From positions 23,501 through 87,500 of the forward strand of contig CAJNDS010000031.1 of assembly GCA_905221605.1 (NCBI GenBank): 64,000 nt of DNA, given 5' to 3'. The notes under the pieces are model-generated. The model saw only the letters and a list, made by a program, of their open reading frames with translations. It was not told where the DNA came from and did not search any database. Source of the DNA: Symbiodinium natans. Its lineage: Eukaryota; Sar; Dinophyceae; Suessiales; Symbiodiniaceae. Positions 21,832-32,379 of the stretch are shown here, in pieces; positions within the stretch are counted from its first letter, which is position 1, and each line of letters begins with the position of its first letter. A program made the position numbers and the translations under genes.

Positions 21832-21984
21832 CAGGCTCTAGTCCAAAATGTCGAAGATGGTCTTGTCGGAGCACCGGCTCCGCCGCCTCGTAGAACAGCA
21901 AGTAGGTGTGGCCACCCTTGGGGAATTCGTCGTCAGGAGCCCTCACGACCGAGTCACCCAAAGGACCTCCCTGGACTGGTAGCA

Positions 21985-21996
21985 GCTCCGCTACCA
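21985..21996 (-). other. primer-binding site (initiator tRNA-Met type)
   Basis: Minus strand TGGTAGCGGAGC, one base after the 5' LTR. It matches the complement of the initiator tRNA-Met 3' end (TGGTAGCAGAG) at 10 of 11 positions. The sequence is also half of a short dyad (GGTAGC...GCTACC), which leaves self-priming open as an alternative. Confidence 0.8.
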
Positions 21997-21997
21997 A

Positions 21998-22284
21998 TCT
22001 CAAGGAGTCCCGGGCACTCTCACCAAAAATGCAAATGTCCTCCACGTCGCGCACAGTCCTCTTTTCCTTCGGCTGCCGTCTCGGCTGCACTCGTAGAGTT
22101 CCCGGACTCGCAGAAGATGCCTTCGGCAATGGCTCAGTCCCTATGGGTCTGCTATGCTCACGTAGCGGGACCGGGCGAATTTCAAGCCTCATGTGCTTGC
22201 ACCAGACATGCTCTGCTGGCACATCGAGTACATGACATGCTTGGGAAATGAAGTCCAACTCATGATTTGGAACCTTCCTTGACA
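21998..22284 (-). repeat. 5' LTR
   Basis: Identical to 13580-13866. It is followed on the minus strand by the primer-binding site and then gag, which sets it as the 5' copy. It should hold the element's promoter; I do not see a clear TATA box. An open frame running through it from the host exon is fortuitous. Confidence 0.95.
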
Positions 22285-22285
22285 C

Positions 22286-22555
22286 ATGCCGCGTTTTGGC
22301 CAAGTTTCTGGCAAGAGCTTCGCGCTTCTCTTCAGGGAGGGCTTCCCACTGCTCCTCGCACAGGGCAACGCCCAAAGCCAATCTTGCCCAGTGCATCCTA
22401 TTATATAAGTGCTGGGAGTAGACGTGTTACATTGTGTTACAAGGTTCGAAATCAAGCACCTGAGGCTGCACTCACCATTGCGCCAGTGTGAGATCATTTG
22501 GATGTTGGGATGCGCTCTTCAATGGTTGCGCGAAGATCAAGCTTCTCATGACAGC
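22286..22555 (-). CDS. two exons of a host gene interrupted by the retrotransposon
   Basis: Exon 22476-22555 (26 codons after AG|G, contains MRSLIFAQPLKSASQHP) ends at a GTGAGT donor with two spare bases. Exon 22286-22397 starts after TAG|G with the base completing TGG, then 37 codons including EEQWEALPEEKREALARNLA. The second exon ends exactly at the target duplication. In the empty site the next bases are GTAATT, a plausible donor. The pattern W-x-x-L-x-x-E-K-x-x-x-L resembles the helical insert of some SET-domain proteins, consistent with SET-like segments upstream (24.2 kb) and downstream (10.4 kb) on the same strand. That link is inference. Confidence 0.6.
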
Positions 22556-23158
22556 CTTCAGCTCATCGGGTACCGACAAGCCATCGCGGGAGCTTCTGGC
22601 AGGGCTTGCGAGACAGTGCAGAGTGGTAGCTGTGTCATCGATTGTCTGTCTTGTGAGCAGTATGGCAAGCTGTCTGCCTGAACCAAAGGTAGGCACCGCC
22701 AGCGCCCAGCACAAATGGAATGGCAACACCTCCAAAAGCAGCTCGTGCACTTGCCGGATGCAATGGATGGCGTAAGATGAAACAAGATGAAACGAGCTGT
22801 GCTTCCTACCCACAAGCACACACAGGCCAATTTGCTGGGCAGACCTTGTCAGTGATCGCAATCGAAACAAACGGGCTTTACGAGATCCTGCAGCATTCCT
22901 AGAATCCCTCCTCCTCTTCAACCCATGCATCTTGGCAGTTCGGGCTGTGGCCACGAACCCTCCAATTTGTTGCACCGGAAAACTCTGTCGCTCGCTGCTG
23001 CCTTCGGTTGGGCCTTCGCCTTCGAAATCGCATTTCAGTAATTCATGCCCCTGTAAAAAGAGCAGAATCGTCCTTGGTGTCTGGAGGAGGAAGGCTCTGT
23101 GGATGTGAGCCACGTGAGAGCCATGGGTACATGCGCCCAGGGCGGTTCCATATCGCAT
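22556..23158 (-). CDS. open frame upstream of the interrupted exons
   Basis: A minus-strand frame stays open from 23158 to 22472, with partly protein-like stretches (QVHELLLEVLPFHLCWALA). It probably mixes exon and intron. I could not place its splice sites in phase with the next exon. Confidence 0.25.
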
Positions 23159-24095
23159 GGCGAGTCGTAATGAGACTTGAAAGGTCGGTCAGATTTCTGG
23201 AAAGGATTGGCTTGGGAGTAGGCTGGGCATGGCTGGTTGCTAGGGCTCTGGTGGCATATGGCATGTGCTCCTGCGCGGCACGAAGTTATACGAAGTTCTC
23301 TACGTCCCCATTAAGCAGCACTCACTGGGCAGAGTAAAATGAAGAGGATTGTTTATCTCAAACGGAGCTGTCATGCGGCACCTGCCCCAGAAACTCCCAG
23401 CAACACGTTGATCACCAGGAACACCGTCGCTGCCTAGTAGCGCCAGATGATGAGGGGCTTTGTGCATGCACACGCACTCAGCCGCACCCAAACGCACGCA
23501 TGCACGCAACCCACCCACACACACACACACAGCAAGGGCATGGAAGAGAGACGGCGAGAGAGATACAGACAAACAAACACACCAAGGCTAGCACACGCTG
23601 AATGGGTCTATATGAAGTTGTTCGGAAGTGCAAAATTCACTTGAACATAGCTTGCTACTTCCGCAAAAACCCGTGCATTGTTTACGCATCGCTCGCGTTC
23701 CTCGAGACAAACGTCGTTCCGCAGGTCTACCGCTTACGATGGCATCCATCAGGGTTAGCTTGAAGATGCAGGCCTTCTGTCAGTGCATTGTAGTGCTGTT
23801 TAGCTTGAAGATGGGGACTGTCATGCACTGTCTACAAATTCCTGCAGTGAAATTGCGACATGTACGTTTTCCGTGGACAGACTGCCTCTGGTGGTCTGTT
23901 GAGGTTGGCCAGAACCACATCCCGCTCCGGAAAAACTGGGGCCACTTGCATGAAACATCATCTGTGCACCTGCCCTGCTTCCTTACCCTGTAAGCTCACA
24001 AACCCGAAGTCCAGGACACCCTTCCTGGGGCTTGGATTGCCCATCTTTGCTGCGTTGAGAGTTATCGCCGTTATTGCATTCTGTCCAGATGCCAC

Positions 24096-24270
24096 CGTCT
24101 GCAGCAGCTGTGCTTGCATGGAGTCCTGGCGGAGGGCAGGTCTGGATTCTGTATGCCAGCACCGGGCATGGCAGACACGACCGCGCCTCCGAGTCCACGA
24201 CGAGCGCCGGGGGCTCCTCATAGATTCTCTCACCCGCTCGGAAGGGCCGACTTGCCACGACGCCATAGCC
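24096..24270 (-). CDS. candidate N-terminal SET-domain exon
   Basis: After a strong acceptor (TCAG|G) the frame reads GYGVVASRPFRAGERIYEEP, the signature with which SET lysine methyltransferases begin (G-x-G-V-x-A, then G-E-x-I-x-x-E). A Cys-containing segment (CLPCPVLAY) follows, and the exon may end at a GT donor at 24096. The frame extends upstream to 24372 with a hydrophobic start, which may or may not be coding. Probably the same gene as 22286-22555 and 10379-10575. Confidence 0.5.
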
Positions 24271-24372
24271 CTGAGACCAAGCCGCTGCGAAGCTGGCTGC
24301 AAGGCTGCTAGGGCTGAGGAGAAGAGAGAGACGAGAAGCAAGAGCACTGGCCTTGCCCTCCATGGGCACCAC

Positions 24373-26029
24373 CTTGAAACCATTGGGGGCAAACGCTTGA
24401 AGCCATGGTCCTCAGATGCAAGCAACATCAAGGAAAAGCTGATAGACTATGCTCAGCCCTACCCTTCAAGAGTGCGAAACATTTGTGAAACACAGGGCTG
24501 CCCGTCTGTAGGTCTTGCTTGACCATCGTCCCAGTCTGCTTGCCATTGTGTCCAGGCAAGCCGCTGTATGGTAGTATGATCCCTTGTTGGGATTACTACT
24601 ATGGTATGGAGCCTCATGTTTGGGTTCATTACCAAGTTAACAAATGGCCTAAGAGTAGAGAACGGCCCCGGCACATTAGCAGATCAGCATGCCATGTGAG
24701 CGGCGACACGCTGACACAAAGGTCGCCACAGCCACAATCAACCACACGCCATGGCTGCGTCGTGGCATGTTGTCGTGGAGGGGTACTGCCAGAAATGTTT
24801 TGGTAAGTTCATCTGGTGAACATCCAGGTCTGCAATCCTATAGACGGGGAGAAGACTGTTCAATCATGTCCGTACAAGAGTTACAAGAGCACAACACCAC
24901 AGCACATGGAAGCTGCGGCGGCGGTTTTAAAATCACCAACAACCCTCCCCGCACCCCCAAAACAATCCCGAAGTTCATTTATCGAGGGCGAACTCTATCC
25001 CCTGCTTTGGACACTTTCCAGCCTTGAGCGGTCTCTCTTTGCGCCAAAACACCAGAAATGCCATCGGTTCTTAAACATTCGATGGCGGACACCTGATGAA
25101 AGTTTCGTCAGCTGCTCCCTCAGAACCCCTCCAACAACCCTCTAAACCTCTAAACCCCCGCCTACGAATTGTCGGCGGAATGCGACTCGCAGCGTCGAAA
25201 GCAAGGATTCGGCGGATCCTGGTTCGAAGGTTGCATGGCTGGGCTACTTCTTTAAGGTCTATTCCCGCCTTGTGATTCAGGAGGCTTCAATTATGCTGAA
25301 GACGTTGGGCGGCCTGTAATTCTTAGAAACATTCCCAGAAAATCCAGAAAGAGTTGCATTTATGTAGCGTTTTTGCGGTGAATGGGTTGCGAAGAGTAGA
25401 GATAAGATGGAGACAGGTAAACAGAGAGAGAGTGAGAGGAGAAAAAAGAGAAACGTTGAAGAACAACAGAGAAACAATGGAGCAAACATAGAGAGACAAA
25501 CAGCGCGCTGTAATTTCGCTGACATGTCGCTATGTCTTCGCTAGTTTTTCGCTATCCCCCTAGGACATGGCCAAAAAAGCTGCGAAACAATTACCTCGAA
25601 ATCCCGCCTGCCCCCCCCCCTCCCCCCCCGGCACCCCCGCAAGAACAAAGACAACCCAGGAACGGAAAAATAAAAACAACAAAGACTGAGAAAACCTAGT
25701 CCGTTCGCACAAGAACTCGCTGAACAAATGCAAATCTTTGCCTTGCGCGTGTCCCAGTAATTACAAGGCACGCACCTCGTAAAAATAGACCCTAGCATCA
25801 GCAAGCCAGGGATCAACGTGCATCACCATGCATTACCCATCCCAGGCCCTTGTGACTGAAATCCCGCCTGGCAGAAGAAGCAAAAGAGCTGGTGCAAAGC
25901 ATAGCGGAGAGCCTGTCAGAAAAGGTCGAGGTGCAAAAGCTGGGGGGGTGGGTGGGGTCGGTGGGGTGAGGGGTGGCGAGGGCGGGACAAGTGCAACCAC
26001 ATGCATGGTGAGAGCATCTGTGCCTTCTA
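24373..26029. other. no supportable gene
   Basis: Competing short frames only. A C-rich tract (25,609-25,640) and a pyrimidine/purine-rich stretch near 25,380-25,510 stand out. On the plus strand 25,945-25,985 is G-rich. Confidence 0.5.
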
Positions 26030-26398
26030 TCAGGCGTCCCCGTGCAGGCTGATCACCTCGGTGCTGCAAATCAAAGACGATGTGTGTTGTCCTGTGCCAT
26101 TCACCAGCTTCATGATCTCCCTGGCAAGCTGGACTGCAGATTTTCACCCGCCGAGAAAGATGCGCGGTGTCGCGTGTCTTCCATAAGCTGAAAGAAAAAA
26201 ACAACTCATCGGCCCAGGAACAAAGAAAAACATTTAAGGGTTGGAGGAGTGCCGTTCTCATGCTTTTGGGCATGAATGAGATTTCCTTCCATTGCAAGAC
26301 TCTGCAGCAGCTTCTGGACCTTAAGGGAAGGCTTCTCCCATTCTTTTTCAATGTCAAACACTTGCAGGTGAAACTGTTCCAGCAGCATCAGAAGTCTA
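26030..26398 (-). CDS. 3'-terminal two exons, unknown protein
   Basis: Exon 26303-26398 contains LLEQFHLQVFDIEKEWEKP and leaves at a GA donor with two spare bases. Exon 26030-26120 enters after AG|G and reads EIMKLVNGTGQHTSSLICS to a TGA stop. The join gives a smooth amphipathic stretch (VQKLLQEIMKLV). The first exon's acceptor is AG|T rather than AG|G. No family recognised. Confidence 0.55.
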
Positions 26399-27428
26399 CT
26401 GTAGACACCCCGTACGCTGCTTGCCGGTGGCATCACAAACCCGATGGGAACGCATCGTTGTCAAGTGCAGCCTCTCAAGTCTCACGCTACGATGTTTACA
26501 AGCAGCACCAGACTGTGAGCACAAGTATAGGGAAGTATCCTGCCCGGCTGGTAGGATGCATCAGTTGTGCCCTCCTGTCTTCCCTGTCGGAGCGGCGCTG
26601 AGAGAAGCTGAGAAATTCTGATAGTTCAGGGTGTACTACAAAGATCGCGGGTTCATGGCAGACCTCACAGCCCCAGAGCCTGGAGCCTATTTGAGACTTT
26701 CAGATAAATTCGGAGATCCCTTCAAGGGGGGTCGTGGACGCGCTCAAGACTAGTTTGAAGCCGTGGGCGCAAAGCGGGCGTCCCAACTCCCGACATCTGA
26801 CTCCAACTGACTCCGGCCTGCTTAGAAGAATTGCAGAGATCCAGAGGCCTTAGAGCAAGAATCCAACATTCGAGTGAAGCAATTCCTCAACTGGTGCACA
26901 GAGGGCGTGAATACTGCGTATGCACGAGGTTGGGGCGCGCTTTAGCGGTTTTCACCCCTGCTTACATGGAAGCATGACGATGTGTGACAAGACGCATATG
27001 GGGAAAACAGGACGCTGTCAAAGTTCGGCTCAGCGGGTGTGAGGTCAGCAATCCCGTCATCGTCCTCCTCCTGGTAGGAATACGACTCAGATGCCACACA
27101 AAACAGACACACACACACACACAGAGACACAGAGAGCACAGTGTCTGCCCTGTGTCCAAAACAAACCCTAAACCTAAACTGCTAACCTGTCTGTCGGGCT
27201 GTCCAGTTCAGCCACCGATAACCAACATGCCCCAGGCAGGGTTGGCATGTGTTTGAGGCACCATTCCGTGAATCCAAGGCTTGCAAGGCAAACGCGCGAT
27301 CCTGGAAGATCTGTAAACTCAAAAACATCCCCACACTTCAAGCTTCCAACCCCCCCCCCACCCCCCCACGTGTGGGAATATCGCACGCGTGGTTCGACAC
27401 TGGGGTTGCCTGCCTGCACGCCAATCAC

Positions 27429-27522
27429 GGTTTAAGGTTTAGGGTTTAGGGATCGGGGTCAGGTCGTACAAAAGTGGCTTTGAGTGGAGCGGAGCAAAAC
27501 CCTAAACCCTGAACCCTGAACC
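27429..27522. repeat. interstitial telomere-type repeats, two tracts
   Basis: A TTTAGGG-type tract at 27429-27451 and a CCCTAAA/CCCTGAA tract at 27496-27522, in opposite orientations. Confidence 0.9.
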
Positions 27523-27651
27523 CAATTAAAGGCCAACATGTCCTCCTCAGGATCCTCGGGATCCTCTACGGCTGCTGGCCTCAGCTACTGCGCGGCCGGA
27601 AGATGCCCAAGGAATGCCCCAGGATGCCACACGTCAAGGAAAGGGTTTCCA

Positions 27652-27720
27652 AAGTTTAGGGTTTTAGGGTTTATAGAAAAAAGTCTAAAGGGTATAAGGG
27701 TCTACAAAGTTTAGGGTTGA
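27652..27720. repeat. degenerate TTTAGGG tract
   Basis: Partly decayed TTTAGGG units just 3' of the last exon of the next minus-strand gene. Confidence 0.75.
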
Positions 27721-27724
27721 GGAT

Positions 27725-28512
27725 TTATAGTATATAGTCCATAGGGTATTTTGGGTTTGGCTCAGCAGCGCAGGTTCTTCCCTGGACTTCTTCTTCCTCC
27801 TGGCTCCAGAGTTCGGACACAATGACGCCAGCAGAAGGTTTTTTGGGGTCGGTGCCGATGAAGCCCTCGAGATCCCTCAAGCGATTTGAAGGGATCTTGG
27901 TGAGGGGATCTATAGAACTGCCTGCATTCCGCAAGGGTTTGCACAAGGAATCTGATTTCCATGTTAGACAAAGCGAGCCAAGTCATCAGAAAGCAAGATG
28001 AAGCAATACAGCCGTCGTTGGGCACGCTTGCATGAAGCTCTGTTGACCTAGCCAACTAGATACAAATTGCAGCTACAGCTGAGTACGGCTGCTTAACAAA
28101 GAAAGTAGTTTAAGCAGAGCTGTCCTACGTAGTGAGACCTGTCTGACTTCAAGAAGTGACAAGCCAAAGGTAGCCAGGACATCGAAAGCTCATCAGGAGA
28201 TGCCTCTTCTTTCTTTTCTTCTTCCTCTTCCACGACTTCGACTTCGGAATAAGCAGTCCTCAGATCATGGCTACGAGAACCTAAGAGAGCAAAAAGGACA
28301 CACATCCTGTCCAGCGCTTGGCATTGGAGCTGGGTGCAGCATGGACACCAGGTATGAAACAGTCTAATCTTTCGATCTCGGCCTTCAAAGACCTGAGAGA
28401 CTTCGCATCGCAGTATCGAAGTCCATTTGTGTCTGCTTGGCTTATCAAACCTGCTTCCAGCTCTGGTCTTGTCAGCTGAAAGCATCGGCCTGCGGCCGCG
28501 CTCTGCAAGGTC
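27725..28512 (-). CDS. three-exon 3' part of an unknown gene
   Basis: Exon 28349-28512 (54 codons after AG|G, contains LISQADTNGLRYCDAKSL and EIERLDCFIP) ends with one spare base at a GT donor. Exon 28139-28280 enters after CTCTCTTAG|G, contains an acidic/lysine run (VVEEEEEKKEEASPDELS) and exits with two spare bases at GTCTCA. Exon 27725-27875 enters after AG|G and reads DLEGFIGTDPKKPSAGVIV to a stop. All three junctions agree in phase. The last exon might exit earlier than the stop. No domain recognised. Confidence 0.65.
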
Positions 28513-28675
28513 CTGCTGCACTCGCACCAGTTGTAGGCATGGGTGATGCATCTGTTTCGAACCCTTGTCGTGCAGCCATCATTCAGATCCAGTGGGCATG
28601 CAAGTTTAGACTCGGGGTCTATGACCGAACCTTAAACCTTAAACTACTCTGGCTCCTAACAATCTACGTCAATGT

Positions 28676-28760
28676 CGGGGGGGGGGGGGGAAGGGGGTTG
28701 TCGCATGCAGAACCGACCCTTCTGTTCCAAGTCCATGTCGCAGTGCGGGGGGGGAGGGGG
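28676..28760. repeat. two G-tracts (possible quadruplex)
   Basis: Runs of about 13 and 8 G on the plus strand, separated by ordinary sequence. Confidence 0.85.
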
Positions 28761-28897
28761 ATGCCGCCGTATTTGCACGCGGCCAGATGTGGATTGCACA
28801 GTTGGCGCAAGATGGTGCAAGCAGTATCTGCAGGTAAAGCGAGGTAAAGAACGAGATGCGGGCGGAACTGCATTCGATGTGTCTGTTTCGCAGGCGC

Positions 28898-28945
28898 CTT
28901 CTCCAAACGCTGCAGGAAGCTCTGCAACCTGACCTCGCGCTCCTC
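28898..28945 (-). CDS. small candidate exon, probably same gene as 27725-28512
   Basis: Sixteen codons (EEREVRLQSFLQRLEK) between AG|G and a GC donor, phase 0 at both ends. The connecting exon to 28512 was not found. Confidence 0.45.
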
Positions 28946-29261
28946 CTGGCTCATCACATCTCAGTCTCATGCAGTGGGGGGTAAACATGGGTAAACTCTG
29001 AACATCTTGGATCTGTGGGCTTCGTGGAGTCCTTGGGCATCGAAGGTGTCCGCTCCACATGTTGTGGCTCCGAAGGCTTAACAGTGCCAGTCTTGCCTGA
29101 GACAAGCATTGGCTATGTTTGTACTGCAGCTAGTGCTGTGGGTACCGGAAAATAAAAGGTGCACAGCAAATGAAGACACATTCTCGCGCCACGCAGCTCT
29201 CCCTGTCGAAGGGGCTGTCGCAGAGACGGCGGCCTAAAGCTTAACCGTAACAAGCTGAAAA

Positions 29262-29428
29262 GCCAGAATCGTATGTCGCATGGCTATGGCTGCTGTCGTC
29301 TCGCACCAACTGCGTCTCCGGCCTTCTTGCACGGCCTGATTCAACAGATCCCGGCTTTTCTGGCTCCTTTCACAACACACAAGCGCCACGGCTACGTTCC
29401 GGGGAGCTCGGGAGGAGGAAGGCTTCAC
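29262..29428 (-). CDS. candidate exon fragment
   Basis: Minus-strand frame containing SQKSRDLLNQAVQEGRRR, with AG|G at its start and a possible GC donor. Unjoined and uncertain. Confidence 0.25.
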
Positions 29429-29772
29429 AGGGATCTCCCCTCAAACTCCAAAAGGGCGGGTAAAAAAGACTACCACGACTTGTTCGATGCGTGCCGTCTG
29501 TTTGGAAGGTTCGCCTGACATGCTGGGCATTCTGGTGCTTGTAGATTGTATCTCGATGCTACACACAGCATATACACATATGTTGGTTTATTCATATTCA
29601 TATTTGCATTTTATTTGCATTTAATAAATGCCTTTGCAACATATTGTAGCATATTTTTATAACCGTATACATGTAATCAAAAAAGACAAACAATTCTGTA
29701 CAAATGAAAAATTATCGAAATATAAATAAATAAATATATATACATACACACACTTATATATAATCATATTCT

Positions 29773-31909
29773 TCACTGTTGCGGCCCAGGCTTCATCTGG
29801 ACTGCCAGGCGCTGGCGCTCCAGGCGTCGACGCTCGGCCACCCAGTACGGCTCGCTGCCAAGGGACCGGACGTACTGCGAGTAGGACCTAATGAATATAA
29901 TCTTTTATTAATGTTGTTCTTAATTAAGTATACTATTATAATCAATCTTTTTTGAGAGAACTCGGTGAGACATCCTAGGGTGCCTGAAGATGGAGCGACT
30001 TGCTTTCTAGAAGGGTGAACCCTACTAAGTATTACTAGTACCAGGGCGAAGCCCTTCACAGCCCAAGAGACGGAGCCCTCCCACGCCGATCCGCCAGGTT
30101 CGCGTCCAGAGGAGCGCCACCAGATTTCTGAAAAATACACCTGCGCTGCGCGCTCCCCGGCTGATCAGTTTGCAAGTCCGACACTTCGAAGACGGGCGGT
30201 ATGTACATATCTGTACTTTTCTCTACTCTTTTCTCTGTACTTTATACTCCATGCTCTATACTCTAGACTTTATAGTCTATACTCTATTGTCCATACTCTA
30301 TACTCTACACTCTACACTCTGCTCTGTACTCTATGCTCTATGCTCTATGCTCATACTCTATATTCTAAACACTCTCTATACTCTATACCCCACTATATTA
30401 CTATATGCGGTCGGCGAAAAATCTGACTCTGCCTCACATCGCCCAGGCCAATCTCGTGAGCCCGGTAATCCACCTCCATGAGGCCGTGCTTGTCACAGAA
30501 GCCATTGGGCAGATGGTCCTCTGAATCTTCTTTCAGGGAGGCTCGGCCGGAACAATTGCTATTGGTAGTCCGTTATGGGCCCTATTTTCATAGACCATAA
30601 GAACCCCCCAAAACCGTACCCTAATTCTTAAAGCCCATCCCTGACTTGAAGACTTACGCAAGAAAAGCACACGGAGCACATGCACAAGCCGCAGGAGGAT
30701 CCCTCTCGACATCCTTGCCTTGCCACCAATGACCAGGAAGCCTCCCGGGCGAAGCCTGACACCAAATACCACAAAAACAATCACTGACTGTTCATGCGGG
30801 AATCTCTCAATCTTGAACGGGCCAATTGAGTAAACTTACGTAGCCTCGAACATCCTAATCCAGGTTGGATATGGGACTTATCAATTCCCTAAGCTGTGGA
30901 GCAGTTGTAGGAAAGTTGTAAGGTGCAAACTCCGTAGTGTTGGTTAAGTTGAGTTAGTGGTGGCTTGGGTGTTTGGCATGGTGGCCTGGTAGTCGCTGCC
31001 TGGAGGGGGGGGTGCGGGTAGAGAGGAGACACGGATACTCAGATGTGCGCGGATGAATGTATATAAATATATATACATGTGCTAGTGGTTGTGTTCTCAA
31101 CCCTGTTCTTGCCTATGCTTGCACAAGTTTGCATGGTCCCAAACCCACCCGTTCAACTCCGCCGCCGCTTAATAAGGAGTGGTCACGAGATCTTCCCCCG
31201 CCTCTCCACCATCTGCACCAGTACTTGTGACCGCTGATCTCCTGGTAGATATAGGCAAACCTCAGTCACGCAAAGCTGAAGGTGATGTAAGTCAAATATG
31301 GCTAGACGGCTGCTCCAGTTCTAGTGCAACTACAATATTTAACATCACCCAAAAGCTGACTAAGTGGATCTCCGGAAACAGGAGGACCACTTCAGATCTA
31401 GCAAAATCCACACAACTTCCTGCAAGTGGGCAGCGGCGTATCTTGACAGGATCACATCGAACGGACCCTCAGGCATTTCTGCGGTTACGTCCTCTGACAG
31501 TTGGAGACAATTGCCCCTGCATGCCCCTGTCAGACTTCCCCGTCTATGTCCATTCATGTGGGCATCTTGCAAATTCGAGCGTGGCGCCGTAGACTGTAGA
31601 ACCACGCAGTCTGCACTCAACAGACAATCGTCCAAGCAAGAGCTGGTTGGCATGTGGAATGTTGCGGCATGTCCTGACACAGGAACTCCACGTCCCTGCG
31701 TACTCCTCTGAGTCACAGCAGTTTTCATTGGCATATATGATATATAATGATACAGGAACAGGACAAAGATGCGTTTCTGGCATGACCGCACACCGCTGCA
31801 AGCAGTAAGTCTCTGCCACACCTGCCCCTCTGAGGCATGAAAACCATGAACTCTCACACAGTCTGACGAGTCTGAGTTTCCGGCCATTGTCTTTGACTCT
31901 GTACAAGGC
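29773..31909 (-). CDS. CheR-like SAM-dependent methyltransferase (3' ten exons)
   Basis: Minus-strand exons joined in phase: 31854-31909, 31674-31695, 31438-31491, 31202-31260, 30719-30755, 30438-30518, 30058-30140 and 29773-29887 carry the frame, and further 5' exons are missing, so the total may be ten or more. The joined core reads EGPFDVILSRYVCLYL, then VQMVERLRPGGFLVIGGK, then FCDKHGLMEV, which is the CheR-type pattern (FDxIxxR...LRPGGxLxxG). It ends with YWVAERRRLERQRLAV and a stop. Donors are GA, GA, GC, GC, GC, GT and GA; every acceptor is AG|G. One exon is only 22 nt. The SAM-binding motif I exon was not found upstream, so the gene is incomplete as read. Target substrate unknown. Confidence 0.75.
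30196..30410. repeat. TACTCTA-type minisatellite in a methyltransferase intron
   Basis: Imperfect tandem TACTCTA/TGCTCTA units on the plus strand, lying between exons 30438-30518 and 30058-30140. Confidence 0.9.
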
Positions 31910-32119
31910 CTCGGTGCCAGCCTCACGAAATACATCTCAGATGCTCTCATTGACATTCACAAACTTCTGAACTTCACCGCGCTCGATTGAAAATTAGGAG
32001 TTGACTTCCGTAATTTGCATTTTGCTTTGAGTTGTGCTTGGCGCACTAGAGTGACAGCACGGGTGCTGCGTAGCGTATGGACACACCGCCTGCCACTGGT
32101 AACATATCACGGAATCATG

Positions 32120-32349
32120 GACCCTAAACCCTAAACCTCAGAAACGAAACCCCAAACCCCAAACCCTAAACCCCAAACCCAAAAAAAACCCTAAACCACG
32201 TGACAGCGAGCCGATCGGCTCCTTGCCTGGCTGGCGAAGGTACGGGCGGCTTGGAGCCGCGCCGCAGCGCGAGGGCGAAGCCCTGAAGCCGGTTTAGGGT
32301 TTAGGGTTTAGGGTTGAGGGTTGAGGGTTGAGGGTTGAGGGTTTAGGGT
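32120..32349. repeat. two telomere-type tracts facing outward
   Basis: CCCTAAA-type units at 32120-32197 and TTTAGGG/TTGAGGG units at 32291-32349 enclose 93 bp of GC-rich sequence. The orientation is that of the two ends of a linear molecule. Confidence 0.9.
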
Positions 32350-32379
32350 CTCTGCGTATCCTAGAGTGAAATTTCGCTG

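Larger units (their letters stand above)
13580..22284 (-). mobile_element. complete Ty1/copia-type LTR retrotransposon
   Basis: An 8,705-bp element on the minus strand. It is bounded by identical 287-bp direct repeats (LTRs) and flanked by a perfect 5-bp target duplication, CATGC, at 13575-13579 and 22285-22289. Directly inside the 5' LTR is a site complementary to the 3' end of eukaryotic initiator tRNA-Met. Two long ORFs encode gag plus protease, and integrase, reverse transcriptase and RNase H. Integrase precedes RT, the order of the copia superfamily. LTR identity means insertion was very recent relative to the substitution rate. A weak T/G-rich stretch next to the 3' LTR may be the polypurine tract, but it is not pure purine. 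Confidence 0.96.
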
